10,295 nt of DNA from Devosia sp. Lineage in GTDB: Bacteria; Pseudomonadota; Alphaproteobacteria; Rhizobiales; Devosiaceae. A model generated the notes under the pieces. That model was not told the origin of the DNA, ran no database searches, and was given only the letters and a program-made list of their open reading frames with translations. The position numbers and the translations under genes are program-made. The stretch covers positions 1 to 10,295 of the forward strand of contig JAQGKH010000144.1 of assembly GCA_028290225.1 (NCBI GenBank). The letters run 5' to 3'. Each line of letters opens with the position of its first letter. The stretch's first letter is position 1. Shown here in pieces: positions 1 through 6,522 of this stretch.

Positions 1-637
1 GCGACACCCGCAACCCAGTCTGGAACGCGGCCGTGCGCAGCCCGCCCACCGCGGCCAAGTGCTTCTGGAACGGCCGCCGCCCCACCGCACCGATCACAAG
101 CAGAGCCACCGCAAAAATCCAGTAAACCGTCGGCACGCCAAGCGGACTGCCTGAATAAGTGCGCCAGAACGCAGCCGGCACCGGCAAGCCTGCCGTGGGC
201 AGCACCCGCAGCGCCAAACCACCAAAGATGATGGAGGTGGCAAAGGTGGTGACGATCGGCTGGAACCGCAGCAGGGCGACCAGCACCCCATTGCACACCC
301 CGCAGGCAATCCCGGTGGCGATGCCCGCGCCGATGCCGAGCAGCACGGCGCCCAGCTCCCCCATGCCCGGCGCCAGCACCGCGATCACGCTTACCGTCAC
401 CACATTCACCAGCGCCACGATGGCGCCGATGGACAGATCAATGTCGCCACCCAGGATCACATAGGTTTGCCCGATGGCGACCAGCACCAGCGGCAGGAAC
501 ACCGTCATGTTGGATTTCAGCACATTGGGGCTGACGAGATTGGGCTGCAGCACCCAATTGACCGCAAACAGCACGACCAGCGCCACGAGCGTGATCAGCC
601 ACACGCGATCCCCCAGCACTCGCGATACCGCGCTCAT
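1..637 (-). CDS. Sugar ABC transporter permease, RbsC-like (3' end beyond window)
   Basis: Inner-membrane channel subunit of a ribose/galactose-type ABC importer. Translating the minus strand from the ATG at 637-635 gives 212 residues without a stop, so the C-terminal part lies left of base 1. The protein is strongly hydrophobic, with membrane segments near residues 14-30, 46-62, 72-92, 96-120, 126-145 and 170-188. It carries the family landmark GGDIDLSIG at about residues 63-71 and an AVGG-like stretch near residue 195 where RbsC-type permeases have AVGGN. Its ATG overlaps the ATPase stop in an ATGA, so the two are translationally coupled. Family membership (BPD_transp_2) is clear from the motifs; the transported sugar cannot be read from the sequence. 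Confidence 0.93.
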   Translation of the reverse strand, partial: MSAVSRVLGDRVWLITLVALVVLFAVNWVLQPNLVSPNVLKSNMTVFLPLVLVAIGQTYVILGGDIDLSIGAIVALVNVVTVSVIAVLAPGMGELGAVLLGIGAGIATGIACGVCNGVLVALLRFQPIVTTFATSIIFGGLALRVLPTAGLPVPAAFWRTYSGSPLGVPTVYWIFAVALLVIGAVGRRPFQKHLAAVGGLRTAAFQTGLRVS

Positions 638-2133
638 GCCAACGCTCCGTAAGCCGCGTCGGTCAGATGCAGCGCCGTCAATCGCTCGCCGGTAAGTTCG
701 CCGGCGATCTGCCCTCCATTGAACACCAGGATGCGATCCGACAGCGCCAGCAATTCGGCATCTTCCGAAGCGTAAAACAGGATGGCCGTGCCCTGCTCGG
801 CCAGTTGGCGCACCAGGGCAAAAAAGTCGGCCTTGGCCGCCAGGTCGATCCCCTTGGCCGGATCGTCCAGCAGCAATACCTTGGGCCGGGTTTCGAGCCA
901 GCGCGCAATGAAGATCTTTTGCTGGTTGCCGCCTGACAGGGAGCCAATGGGGGCTTCCATGCCGTCATATTTGGTGTTCAGCGCCGCCGCCGCTGCCTCG
1001 AACCGCGGCTTGAGCTGCCGAGGCCACACCAGCTTGCGGCCTTCGCGCACGAGACTGGCCGCCGCGATGTTCTCAAAGATCGAGCGCCCGCCAAAAGCGG
1101 CATCCCGCCCGCGATCACCCGACACATAGCCAAAACCGGCGCGGATCGCCTGCGCCGTGCTGCGCAGCGAGACCGACGCCCCATCAAGGGTGACCTGGCC
1201 CGTCGAGAACGGCGCCGCACCAAAGAGGCCCTGCAGCAGCGCCGATTGCCCTTGCCCCTGCAAGCCCCCCAACCCCAGGATCTCGCCCGGTGCCACGCTG
1301 AACGACACATGCTGCAGCCGCTTGCCTGACAAGCCCTGCGCCACCAGTCGTGGCCGTTCGCCGGCGGGACGCGCATGCACGCGCCGCTCCAGCAGGGCCA
1401 CGCTTTCCACCATGGCCCGGATCACCGTGTCGCGGTCGGTTTGGGCAGTGGCAAAGCTGGCCACGGTCGACCCGTTGCGCATCACGGTAATGCGGTCGCA
1501 CACCGCGAACACCTCATCCATGCGGTGCGAAATGAAGATCGTGGACACGCCTTGCGCCTTGAGCTCGCGCAACACGCCAAAGAACAGCTCCACCTGCCGC
1601 CGGTCGAGCGCCGCCGTGGCCTCGTCGAAAATGATCAGCCGGGGCCGCCGCGCCAGCACCTTGAGGATCTCGACGATCTGGCGTTGATCGGGCGTCAGGC
1701 GCCCCACCAGCGCTTCGGGGGTAAAGCCCGGCCCCGCCACCGGGGCAAAGCGCGCGATCAGCGCCCGGGTTTGCGCCAGCAGCGCCTTGCTGTCACCGAA
1801 CCCGCCCGCGCCCTTGGGTTCGTGCCCGAGATAGATATTGTCGGCCACCGACAATTGCGGCACCAGCGATAGTTCCTGGTAAAACAGCGCCACGCCCAGG
1901 GCCTCGGCATCCCGCGGACTGGACAGCACTGCGTCGCGCCCGCCGATCCTCAACCTGCCGCCACTAGGCGCCACCGTTCCGGCGATGATCTTGCATAAGG
2001 TACTCTTGCCGCAGCCATTGGCGCCGAGCAGGGCGTGGATTTCCCCTTCCCCTATGCTCAATTGCCCATCGGACAGCGCCACGATGGCGCCGAAGCGCTT
2101 CTGGATGTTGATGGCTTCCAGCACCGGCGCCAT
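634..2133 (-). CDS. Sugar ABC transporter ATP-binding protein, RbsA/MglA-like double NBD
   Basis: Energises the importer by ATP hydrolysis at the inner cytoplasmic face. It has 499 residues, the usual length for a fused two-domain sugar ATPase. Domain 1 has Walker A GANGCGKST (37-45), a Q-loop near Q86, Walker B ending FDEA (about 168-172) and the H-loop His203. Domain 2 has a degenerate P-loop, GLGGLQGQGQ (287-296), without the lysine, then LSGGNQQ (399-405) and Walker B LLLDDP (420-425). A degenerate second P-loop is normal in this family; aspartate where the catalytic glutamate usually sits is less common. I start at 2133 because AGGA at 2141-2144 is 7 bases upstream and the protein then begins at the usual MxxVLEA; an in-frame ATG at 2175 would add 14 unlike residues with no clear ribosome binding site. 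Its stop overlaps the permease start. Confidence 0.95.
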   Translation of the reverse strand: MAPVLEAINIQKRFGAIVALSDGQLSIGEGEIHALLGANGCGKSTLCKIIAGTVAPSGGRLRIGGRDAVLSSPRDAEALGVALFYQELSLVPQLSVADNIYLGHEPKGAGGFGDSKALLAQTRALIARFAPVAGPGFTPEALVGRLTPDQRQIVEILKVLARRPRLIIFDEATAALDRRQVELFFGVLRELKAQGVSTIFISHRMDEVFAVCDRITVMRNGSTVASFATAQTDRDTVIRAMVESVALLERRVHARPAGERPRLVAQGLSGKRLQHVSFSVAPGEILGLGGLQGQGQSALLQGLFGAAPFSTGQVTLDGASVSLRSTAQAIRAGFGYVSGDRGRDAAFGGRSIFENIAAASLVREGRKLVWPRQLKPRFEAAAAALNTKYDGMEAPIGSLSGGNQQKIFIARWLETRPKVLLLDDPAKGIDLAAKADFFALVRQLAEQGTAILFYASEDAELLALSDRILVFNGGQIAGELTGERLTALHLTDAAYGALA

Positions 2134-2211
2134 GGACAAATCCTGTGAAACCACGCGCCGCAGCGCGCCGGGCATGAACAGCGCCCAGCCGCCGGGTCAC
2201 CCGACACCATT

Positions 2212-2236
2212 GCCTCCCCCCACATAGGGGGAAGGC
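2212..2236 (-). promoter_or_regulatory. Intercistronic stem-loop between binding-protein and ATPase genes
   Basis: An inverted repeat has 10-base arms (2212-2221 and 2227-2236) with one A-C mismatch and a 5-base loop. It starts 18 bases after the binding-protein stop codon. There is no T-run on the minus-strand exit side, so it is not a classical intrinsic terminator. In ABC operons such hairpins commonly protect the binding-protein message from 3' decay, or partly attenuate, so that the binding protein is made in excess. That role is inferred from position. Confidence 0.72.
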
Positions 2237-2253
2237 GAAGCGAAAAGCACGTG

Positions 2254-3270
2254 TTACTGGAAGAAGGCCTCGGCTTCTTCCACGCTGAGCTGGTCGGTGA
2301 CCGACCAGTGGCCGGGCTTACCTTCAGCCTGCGCCAGCGCTTCGGGCAGCGTGGCGTTGTCGATGAATGGGATGTCGAGGAAAATGGCGTTGCCATAGGT
2401 TCCCCCAAAGATCCCGTCCTTGAACTCGCGGCCCTGCAGCGCGAGCACGGCGACATTGAGCGCCGATGCCATCACGCCGGGCGGGTTCACCGAAGCGGCC
2501 GAATTGTATTTGCCCGCGCTCCACAGGTCGAGGAAGTCCTTGCGCACCTCGCCCGTGGCCGCGATGTCGCCGGTCTTGCCCGCCGCCTCGATGGCGCGCC
2601 AGGCACCGGCCGCCATGCCGTCCTGCACGTAAACGCCGTTGATGTCGGGATAGGTGGCCAGAAGGTTCTGCATGGTCTGCTGGCCCTGCGCCTGGTCCCA
2701 GTTTGCATTGGCTTCGTTGACCACTTCAATGCCGGGATGGGCGGCCAGCGCTTCGCGGCAGCCTGTAGCGCGCATTTCGTTGGCTGGATGGCCGGCAACG
2801 CCATTGATGGTCACAACCTTGCCCTGCCCGCCCAGGGTTTCGGCCAGCCAGGCACAGCCCTTGCGCCCATAATCGGTCTGGTCGATGCCCACATAGATGG
2901 CGTCGGGCGAGGACACTTCGGCGTCGGTGGCGACGATGAGGATCCCCGCTTCCTTGGCCTGTGCGAAGATGGGGTCAAAGGCGGTGGGGCTGTTGGGATT
3001 GATGATGATGGCATTGACGCCCTCATTGATCATGTTGCGCACCGCGCCGACCTGGCCCTGCGCGTCCACATCCGAGCTTTGCACGACCAGCTCGATCTCG
3101 ACTCCCTGTTCGCCCCAGGCTTGGGCGGCGGCCTGCGCTTCCTCGATCATCTGGGTGCGCCATTCCGAGCCGACCCAGCCATTGCTCAACCCGATCTTGA
3201 AGCTCTCCTGGGCGATGGCCGTGCTGCCCAGAAGCGCCAGAACGCCGGCTGCAAGCATTGCTGATTTCAT
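2254..3270 (-). CDS. Periplasmic sugar-binding protein, RbsB-like (type 1 fold)
   Basis: Captures substrate in the periplasm for the importer encoded downstream. It has 338 residues. Residues 1-20 form a classical signal peptide: charged start, hydrophobic core, then a cleavage site after AIA before QESFKIG. The mature part has the type 1 periplasmic-binding-protein pattern: FKIGLSNGWVGSEW at the N-terminus, the NAIIINPNSPTAFDPI loop, and NWDQAQGQQTMQNLL followed by PDINGVYVQDGMAAGA, typical of pentose/hexose binders. The start at 3270 has GGAGGAGGA 7 bases upstream; an in-frame ATG at 3357 would put 29 residues in front of the signal peptide and would lie upstream of the predicted transcription start. 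It is first in a binding protein-ATPase-permease unit. Family is firm; the ligand is unknown, although the glycosidase gene upstream suggests a glycoside or oligosaccharide. Confidence 0.94.
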   Translation of the reverse strand: MKSAMLAAGVLALLGSTAIAQESFKIGLSNGWVGSEWRTQMIEEAQAAAQAWGEQGVEIELVVQSSDVDAQGQVGAVRNMINEGVNAIIINPNSPTAFDPIFAQAKEAGILIVATDAEVSSPDAIYVGIDQTDYGRKGCAWLAETLGGQGKVVTINGVAGHPANEMRATGCREALAAHPGIEVVNEANANWDQAQGQQTMQNLLATYPDINGVYVQDGMAAGAWRAIEAAGKTGDIAATGEVRKDFLDLWSAGKYNSAASVNPPGVMASALNVAVLALQGREFKDGIFGGTYGNAIFLDIPFIDNATLPEALAQAEGKPGHWSVTDQLSVEEAEAFFQ

Positions 3271-3277
3271 GAAACTG

Positions 3278-3286
3278 TCCTCCTCC
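3278..3286 (-). promoter_or_regulatory. Strong ribosome binding site of the binding-protein gene
   Basis: The minus strand reads GGAGGAGGA, 7 bases before the ATG at 3270. It fixes the start choice and fits the high expression expected of a binding protein. Confidence 0.85.
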
Positions 3287-3316
3287 GATGAGCAACGCTG
3301 CCCGCCGGTGTTCCGG

Positions 3317-3328
3317 TCGTTGCAACGA
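3317..3328. promoter_or_regulatory. Perfect 12-bp palindrome, candidate operator
   Basis: TCGTTGCAACGA is its own reverse complement. It lies just downstream of the predicted transcription start (about 3333), a typical place for a repressor to block initiation. A further half-site GCAACG is at 3292-3297. LacI-family regulators often control RbsB/A/C-type operons through such short palindromes, but no regulator gene is in the window. Confidence 0.5.
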
Positions 3329-3339
3329 AGTGTGGAGGA

Positions 3340-3367
3340 ACTGTAGCGGGTTGCCAAAGCCTGTCAA
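3340..3367 (-). promoter_or_regulatory. Sigma-70-like promoter of the importer operon
   Basis: On the minus strand a perfect -35 TTGACA (3362-3367) is followed after 16 bases by a -10 TACAGT (3340-3345), predicting a start near 3333 and a leader of about 60 bases before the binding-protein ATG. It implies that the importer can be transcribed separately from the glycosidase and glycosyltransferase genes upstream. Confidence 0.68.
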
Positions 3368-3419
3368 CGGCGCATGAGCGGCGCTCGCAAAAGGGGAAAA
3401 CGCCGCCATCCACCCCGGG

Positions 3420-4595
3420 TTAATGCCACTCCGGATGCGCCTGGCGCTGCCGCCTGATCTCGTCGGCCAGCGGCTGGAACACCCCCCGCTCCCCGGTTAT
3501 CCGATGGTGTTCCAGCAATCCGTTATGGCAGGGGCGATCATCGTCCCAGCCGGCATGGTTGAGTACGGGGTAAAGGCAGATACCCTCCACCGGAACGCCC
3601 TGCGCCCGCGCCGCGGCTACCTCGCCCGCCACATAAGCAAACCAGCTTGGCCGCTGCTCGGCCTCGATGCCGGTTTCCGCCACAAAGATCGGCCGGCCAT
3701 AGCGGCCATGGGTTTCGGCCAGCATCTGGCGCAGCGGCCGGAACAGCGGCGCGCCCCGCTCGATTGTCGCCCCGTCATGGATCCACTGGTTGTTGTGGTA
3801 GAAATTGACCCCGACAATGTCGAGAAAGCGCAACTCGCCGCCGAGCTCGGGCAGCAAGCTGCCGGCCAGCAGGTCCCAACCCTGGAATTGGGCCAGCCGC
3901 TGCGCTTCGGCGGTGCCGATGTCCTGGGGCCGGGCCGGATCGGGCGCAATATTGATGATGGGATCGCAATGCACGAAGCGGGCACGCGGGTCCACCGCCA
4001 GAATGGCGCGCATCCCCGCCAGCGACGCCCGGGCCAGTTGCACCTTGAGCTCGAATGAACGCCCTTGCGCAAAGGGGTTGAGGTAACCCGCATCGCCTCC
4101 TGCCCAGGCCAGGAAGGAAATCTCATTAACTGGCGCATAAAACGGCACTTGGTCGCTGTGATCGCGCGCCACCTGGGCGGCGGCACCGGCAAAGCGGGCA
4201 AAGCGCTCGACGAAGCTGGGGCTCCAGATATCGAGATCGTCGGGCCAGCCGTAATGCATCAGGTCCCAGATCACCTGGGTGCCGGCACGGTTGGCGGCCT
4301 GCAGCATCGGCGTCCAGCTGGACCAGTCATACCAGCCCGGCCGGGTTTCGATCCGGTGCCAGCGCAGGCCATCGCGCACGGTGCGCAGCCCAAAGCCCTG
4401 CAATTGCCGATAATCCTGCGCGGCGAACCGCTCATGCTCGCTCGCCGCCAGAACATCGAGCCGCACTCCATCCCGGCGCTTATGGCTCGAGCATTCAAAC
4501 CCGCCCTGCAGGAACGATTGGAACAAGGCCGCCGCTGGCTGGGGCAAGCGCTGGCCTTGATCCCAGAAGCGCACGATGCTGAGGGACGCGCTCAT
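3420..4595 (-). CDS. GH1-like (clan GH-A) cytoplasmic glycosidase
   Basis: A retaining glycosidase that would hydrolyse a beta-linked sugar. It has 391 residues and a (beta/alpha)8-barrel-type sequence. The family-like N-terminus FLQGGFECSSH is at residues 28-38. The acid/base glutamate is in APVNE (E158, preceded by N157 as in clan GH-A) and the nucleophile is in VAETG (E307). NFYHNN (264-269) and WYDWSSW (88-94) are other barrel-core landmarks. There is no signal peptide, so it acts in the cytoplasm. It is somewhat shorter than the roughly 450 residues of typical GH1 beta-glucosidases. I start at 4595 with GGGA 7 bases upstream; an in-frame ATG at 4727 would add 44 low-complexity, charged residues. 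It sits between the glycosyltransferase (171-base gap) and the sugar importer (149-base gap), so it could trim a synthesised glycoside or hydrolyse an imported one. Substrate unknown. Confidence 0.85.
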   Translation of the reverse strand: MSASLSIVRFWDQGQRLPQPAAALFQSFLQGGFECSSHKRRDGVRLDVLAASEHERFAAQDYRQLQGFGLRTVRDGLRWHRIETRPGWYDWSSWTPMLQAANRAGTQVIWDLMHYGWPDDLDIWSPSFVERFARFAGAAAQVARDHSDQVPFYAPVNEISFLAWAGGDAGYLNPFAQGRSFELKVQLARASLAGMRAILAVDPRARFVHCDPIINIAPDPARPQDIGTAEAQRLAQFQGWDLLAGSLLPELGGELRFLDIVGVNFYHNNQWIHDGATIERGAPLFRPLRQMLAETHGRYGRPIFVAETGIEAEQRPSWFAYVAGEVAAARAQGVPVEGICLYPVLNHAGWDDDRPCHNGLLEHHRITGERGVFQPLADEIRRQRQAHPEWH

Positions 4596-4766
4596 CGCCT
4601 CATCCCGCCATTGCCTGGCACATCGGGGCGTAAATGCATCGCATCTCCCCGCCACCCGCACCGGGCTCGATCGATGTTGACCTTCAGGTCCCGATCCATC
4701 ACGGCACCAGGCATTCACTGGCTCCACTGGCCATGTGGAACATGCCCGGCGCCAACGCGCTACGGG
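4596..4766 (-). other. Spacer between glycosyltransferase and glycosidase genes
   Basis: There is no good -35/-10 pair on the minus strand and no terminator. A weak hairpin (arms near 4730-4736 and 4742-4748, one mismatch) lies about 20 bases after the glycosyltransferase stop, too weak to call. The two genes are probably co-transcribed. Confidence 0.4.
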
Positions 4767-5966
4767 TCAAGCTGGAACCGTGCTGATCCCGAGCATCGGC
4801 CGGCCATTGACGCGCCGGAGCGGTACGACACTGCCCTGAATTGCCTGGTGCACCAGTTCGTCCATATGGCCCGCAGTCTTGTCCCAACTCATTTCGGACA
4901 GGATTGCGTCTACCTCTGGCAGCCAGCTGGCCGGAGCGGCCGCGAGTTCTAGCGCCTCCTCGCAGGCAGCAACGAATGCGCTGGCTCCCGCAGCAATGCT
5001 CACCCCTTTCACCTCGCCATATTGGCGCACCACATCGGGCACCGGCGTCGTCACCACCGGCTTGCCCGCCGCCAGATATTCCGGCGTTTTGGTCGGGCTG
5101 ATGAACCGGGTTGCCTCGTTGACCGCAAAGGGCATCAGCGCCACATCCCATCGGGAAACGATCTCGGGTAAGTCAGCATAGTCGCGCTGCCCCACAAACC
5201 GAAGATTGGGGGCCTTGGGCAGGTCAACGGGGTTGATCTTGACCACCGGCCCCACGATCTCGAACATCCAGTCGGGCCGCATATCAGCCACTTGCGCCAA
5301 CAGCTCCAGATCCATGCGCTCGTCGACCACGCCGTAAAAGCCGAACTGCTTGCCAACCGAGCGAGGCCGCCGCGCCTTGGCGAAATGCGCTGTATCGACG
5401 CTTGAAGGGAACGGGTGGATATTGCCATGGGCGTGCCGCTTGGCTTCGTACAAGCTGTAGCCGCCGGTAAATACCGCATCGGAGCGCTGCAGCAACTCGG
5501 CCTCGAGACTGCGCAGCCGCGGCGGCGCAAAGCGGAAATTGGCGAGTTCGTCCATGCAGTCATAAACCACGGCCGCCGCATCCAGATGTCGGGCAAAGCC
5601 GAACATCATGGGCGTATAGAACCACAGCACCGGCTTATGGATGCGATTGAGCTTGATCATCACATCAAGCATTTCCGCCAAGCCCTGTTCCCGCTCCGCC
5701 TCGTTCCAGGAGCGGGGCAGCCGCGGCCGCACCGCCACCACTTCCGTACCCTCGAAGGGGTGGTATTCAAGATAAGCCAGGTGGTGATCGGTGGGGATAT
5801 GTTCCTCGAAAAAGAACACCCGCCGCTTGGCCGAAAAGCGCTGCATCAGGTGCTGCGGCCGTTGCAGCACGAAGTCCCAGCGCAAATGCGAAAAGCAGAT
5901 CAGGGGGTGATCGTCCGCCTCAAACAGGACGTCATAGGCATTAGGCTTCACAAGGGGGGCGGACAT
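4767..5966 (-). CDS. Glycosyltransferase, GT-B type, TuaH-like
   Basis: Transfers a sugar from an activated donor, probably in the cytoplasm, as there is no signal peptide or membrane segment. It has 399 residues. Residues 26-40 carry SHLRWDFVLQRPQHL, the hallmark N-terminus of TuaH-like glycosyltransferases, followed by YDCMDE (135-140). The C-terminal half has the donor-site region ISPTKTPEYLAAGKPVV (289-305) with the conserved glutamate E297, as in GT4-like GT-B enzymes. The start at 5966 has AGGAG 5 bases upstream; the next in-frame ATG upstream (6032) would add 22 unlike residues. It stands first of the minus-strand glycosyltransferase-glycosidase-importer series, downstream of a 556-base non-coding stretch that may hold its promoter. 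Donor and acceptor are unknown; an inositol or sugar acceptor is suggested only by the neighbours. Confidence 0.88.
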   Translation of the reverse strand: MSAPLVKPNAYDVLFEADDHPLICFSHLRWDFVLQRPQHLMQRFSAKRRVFFFEEHIPTDHHLAYLEYHPFEGTEVVAVRPRLPRSWNEAEREQGLAEMLDVMIKLNRIHKPVLWFYTPMMFGFARHLDAAAVVYDCMDELANFRFAPPRLRSLEAELLQRSDAVFTGGYSLYEAKRHAHGNIHPFPSSVDTAHFAKARRPRSVGKQFGFYGVVDERMDLELLAQVADMRPDWMFEIVGPVVKINPVDLPKAPNLRFVGQRDYADLPEIVSRWDVALMPFAVNEATRFISPTKTPEYLAAGKPVVTTPVPDVVRQYGEVKGVSIAAGASAFVAACEEALELAAAPASWLPEVDAILSEMSWDKTAGHMDELVHQAIQGSVVPLRRVNGRPMLGISTVPA

Positions 5967-6196
5967 CGAATCTCCTATGCCAATTGCAAGCCTGCCGCAG
6001 GACGACAAGCTCGAGTAAAACGACTGAATCAAGCATTTGGATGCGGTGCCCAGCCTTCAAGTTAGGTCCGTCATGTTGCTGCAGATCGTTGGTCGAGCGA
6101 CCACGCTGATCAGGCAGCGCTGCCGCGCACTTGTTGGCGGCAATGTCAAAGGAAGCAAGCAGGAAGGACTGAACCGCGCCCAATTCATTCAGAATA

Positions 6197-6225
6197 TGTT
6201 CATCACGATGAACAGCCCGGCTGTT
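6197..6225. repeat. Two overlapping dyads, candidate operator
   Basis: TGTTCATC and GATGAACA form perfect 8-base arms around two bases (6197-6214). The right arm overlaps a second dyad, AACAGCC and GGCTGTT around one base (6211-6225). The result is an alternating TGTT-AACA-TGTT series of half-sites, about 231 bases upstream of the glycosyltransferase start. It could be bound by a dimeric regulator or fold as RNA; no T-run suggests a terminator. Confidence 0.5.
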
Positions 6226-6248
6226 TCCGGCCCTGCAAACCCTTCTGG

Positions 6249-6279
6249 CCGAGCCCCGCCAAGGCTCGGTTGCGCAACC
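6249..6279. repeat. Hairpin joined to a 12-bp palindrome
   Basis: CCGAGCC (6249-6255) pairs perfectly with GGCTCGG (6263-6269) across a 7-base loop. The end of the right arm runs into a perfect palindrome, GGTTGCGCAACC (6268-6279). Only two T residues follow the hairpin, so it is not a standard terminator. Confidence 0.5.
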
Positions 6280-6355
6280 ATCGCCAACTGGGATGGTCAC
6301 GGAATCGGCTCTGGAACAAGGCAAGGGATCGGTCATCAACACTGGACTCACGCAA

Positions 6356-6375
6356 GGCCACAACAGGTTGCGGCC
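6356..6375. repeat. 20-bp imperfect dyad
   Basis: Arms 6356-6364 and 6367-6375 pair at eight of nine positions around two central bases (core CAAC-AG-GTTG flanked by GGCC pairs). It is the fifth inverted repeat of this non-coding stretch. Confidence 0.42.
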
Positions 6376-6522
6376 CTGCCGGTTCCCTGGGCCTCCGAGC
6401 TCCTCTCGCACTAACTTTTGCTACTCGGCGGCAACTTCCTTCAAAATGCGCAGCGCCCTGGCAGGGGCAGGGGACGACGGTGCAGTCCCGCCTGGCGCAA
6501 CATGTATCAAGTTGCAAAGGGC

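Larger units (their letters stand above)
5967..6522. other. 556-base stretch without a gene, rich in inverted repeats
   Basis: Open frames here on both strands give no recognisable protein and lack plausible ribosome binding sites apart from that of the glycosyltransferase (AGGAG, 5972-5976). The stretch should hold the glycosyltransferase promoter, but I find no convincing pair: a TTGACA at 6144-6149 (minus strand) has no -10 at the right distance. It contains five inverted repeats between 6197 and 6375, listed separately, and a weaker GCAAC/GTTGC pair at 6497-6515, just after the stop of the upstream gene. Confidence 0.6.

Noticed and set aside
2251..3264. 337-codon plus-strand open frame antisense to the binding-protein gene
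   Set aside because: It is a high-G+C shadow of a gene with a clear signal peptide and family motifs on the other strand.
3376..3386. Short dyad GAGCG-G-CGCTC just upstream of the importer promoter
   Set aside because: The arms are only 5 bases with a 1-base centre and no T-run; too weak for a glycosidase-operon terminator and likely by chance at this base composition.
4592..4699. 35-codon minus-strand frame ending in an ATGA overlap with the glycosidase start
   Set aside because: It has no ribosome binding site before its ATG and no protein-like pattern; the overlap is probably chance.
5941..6411. 156-codon minus-strand open frame across the non-coding stretch (and a 125-codon plus-strand one at 6037-6414)
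   Set aside because: Neither translation resembles a protein family or has a plausible start signal, and the first runs into the glycosyltransferase gene in another frame.
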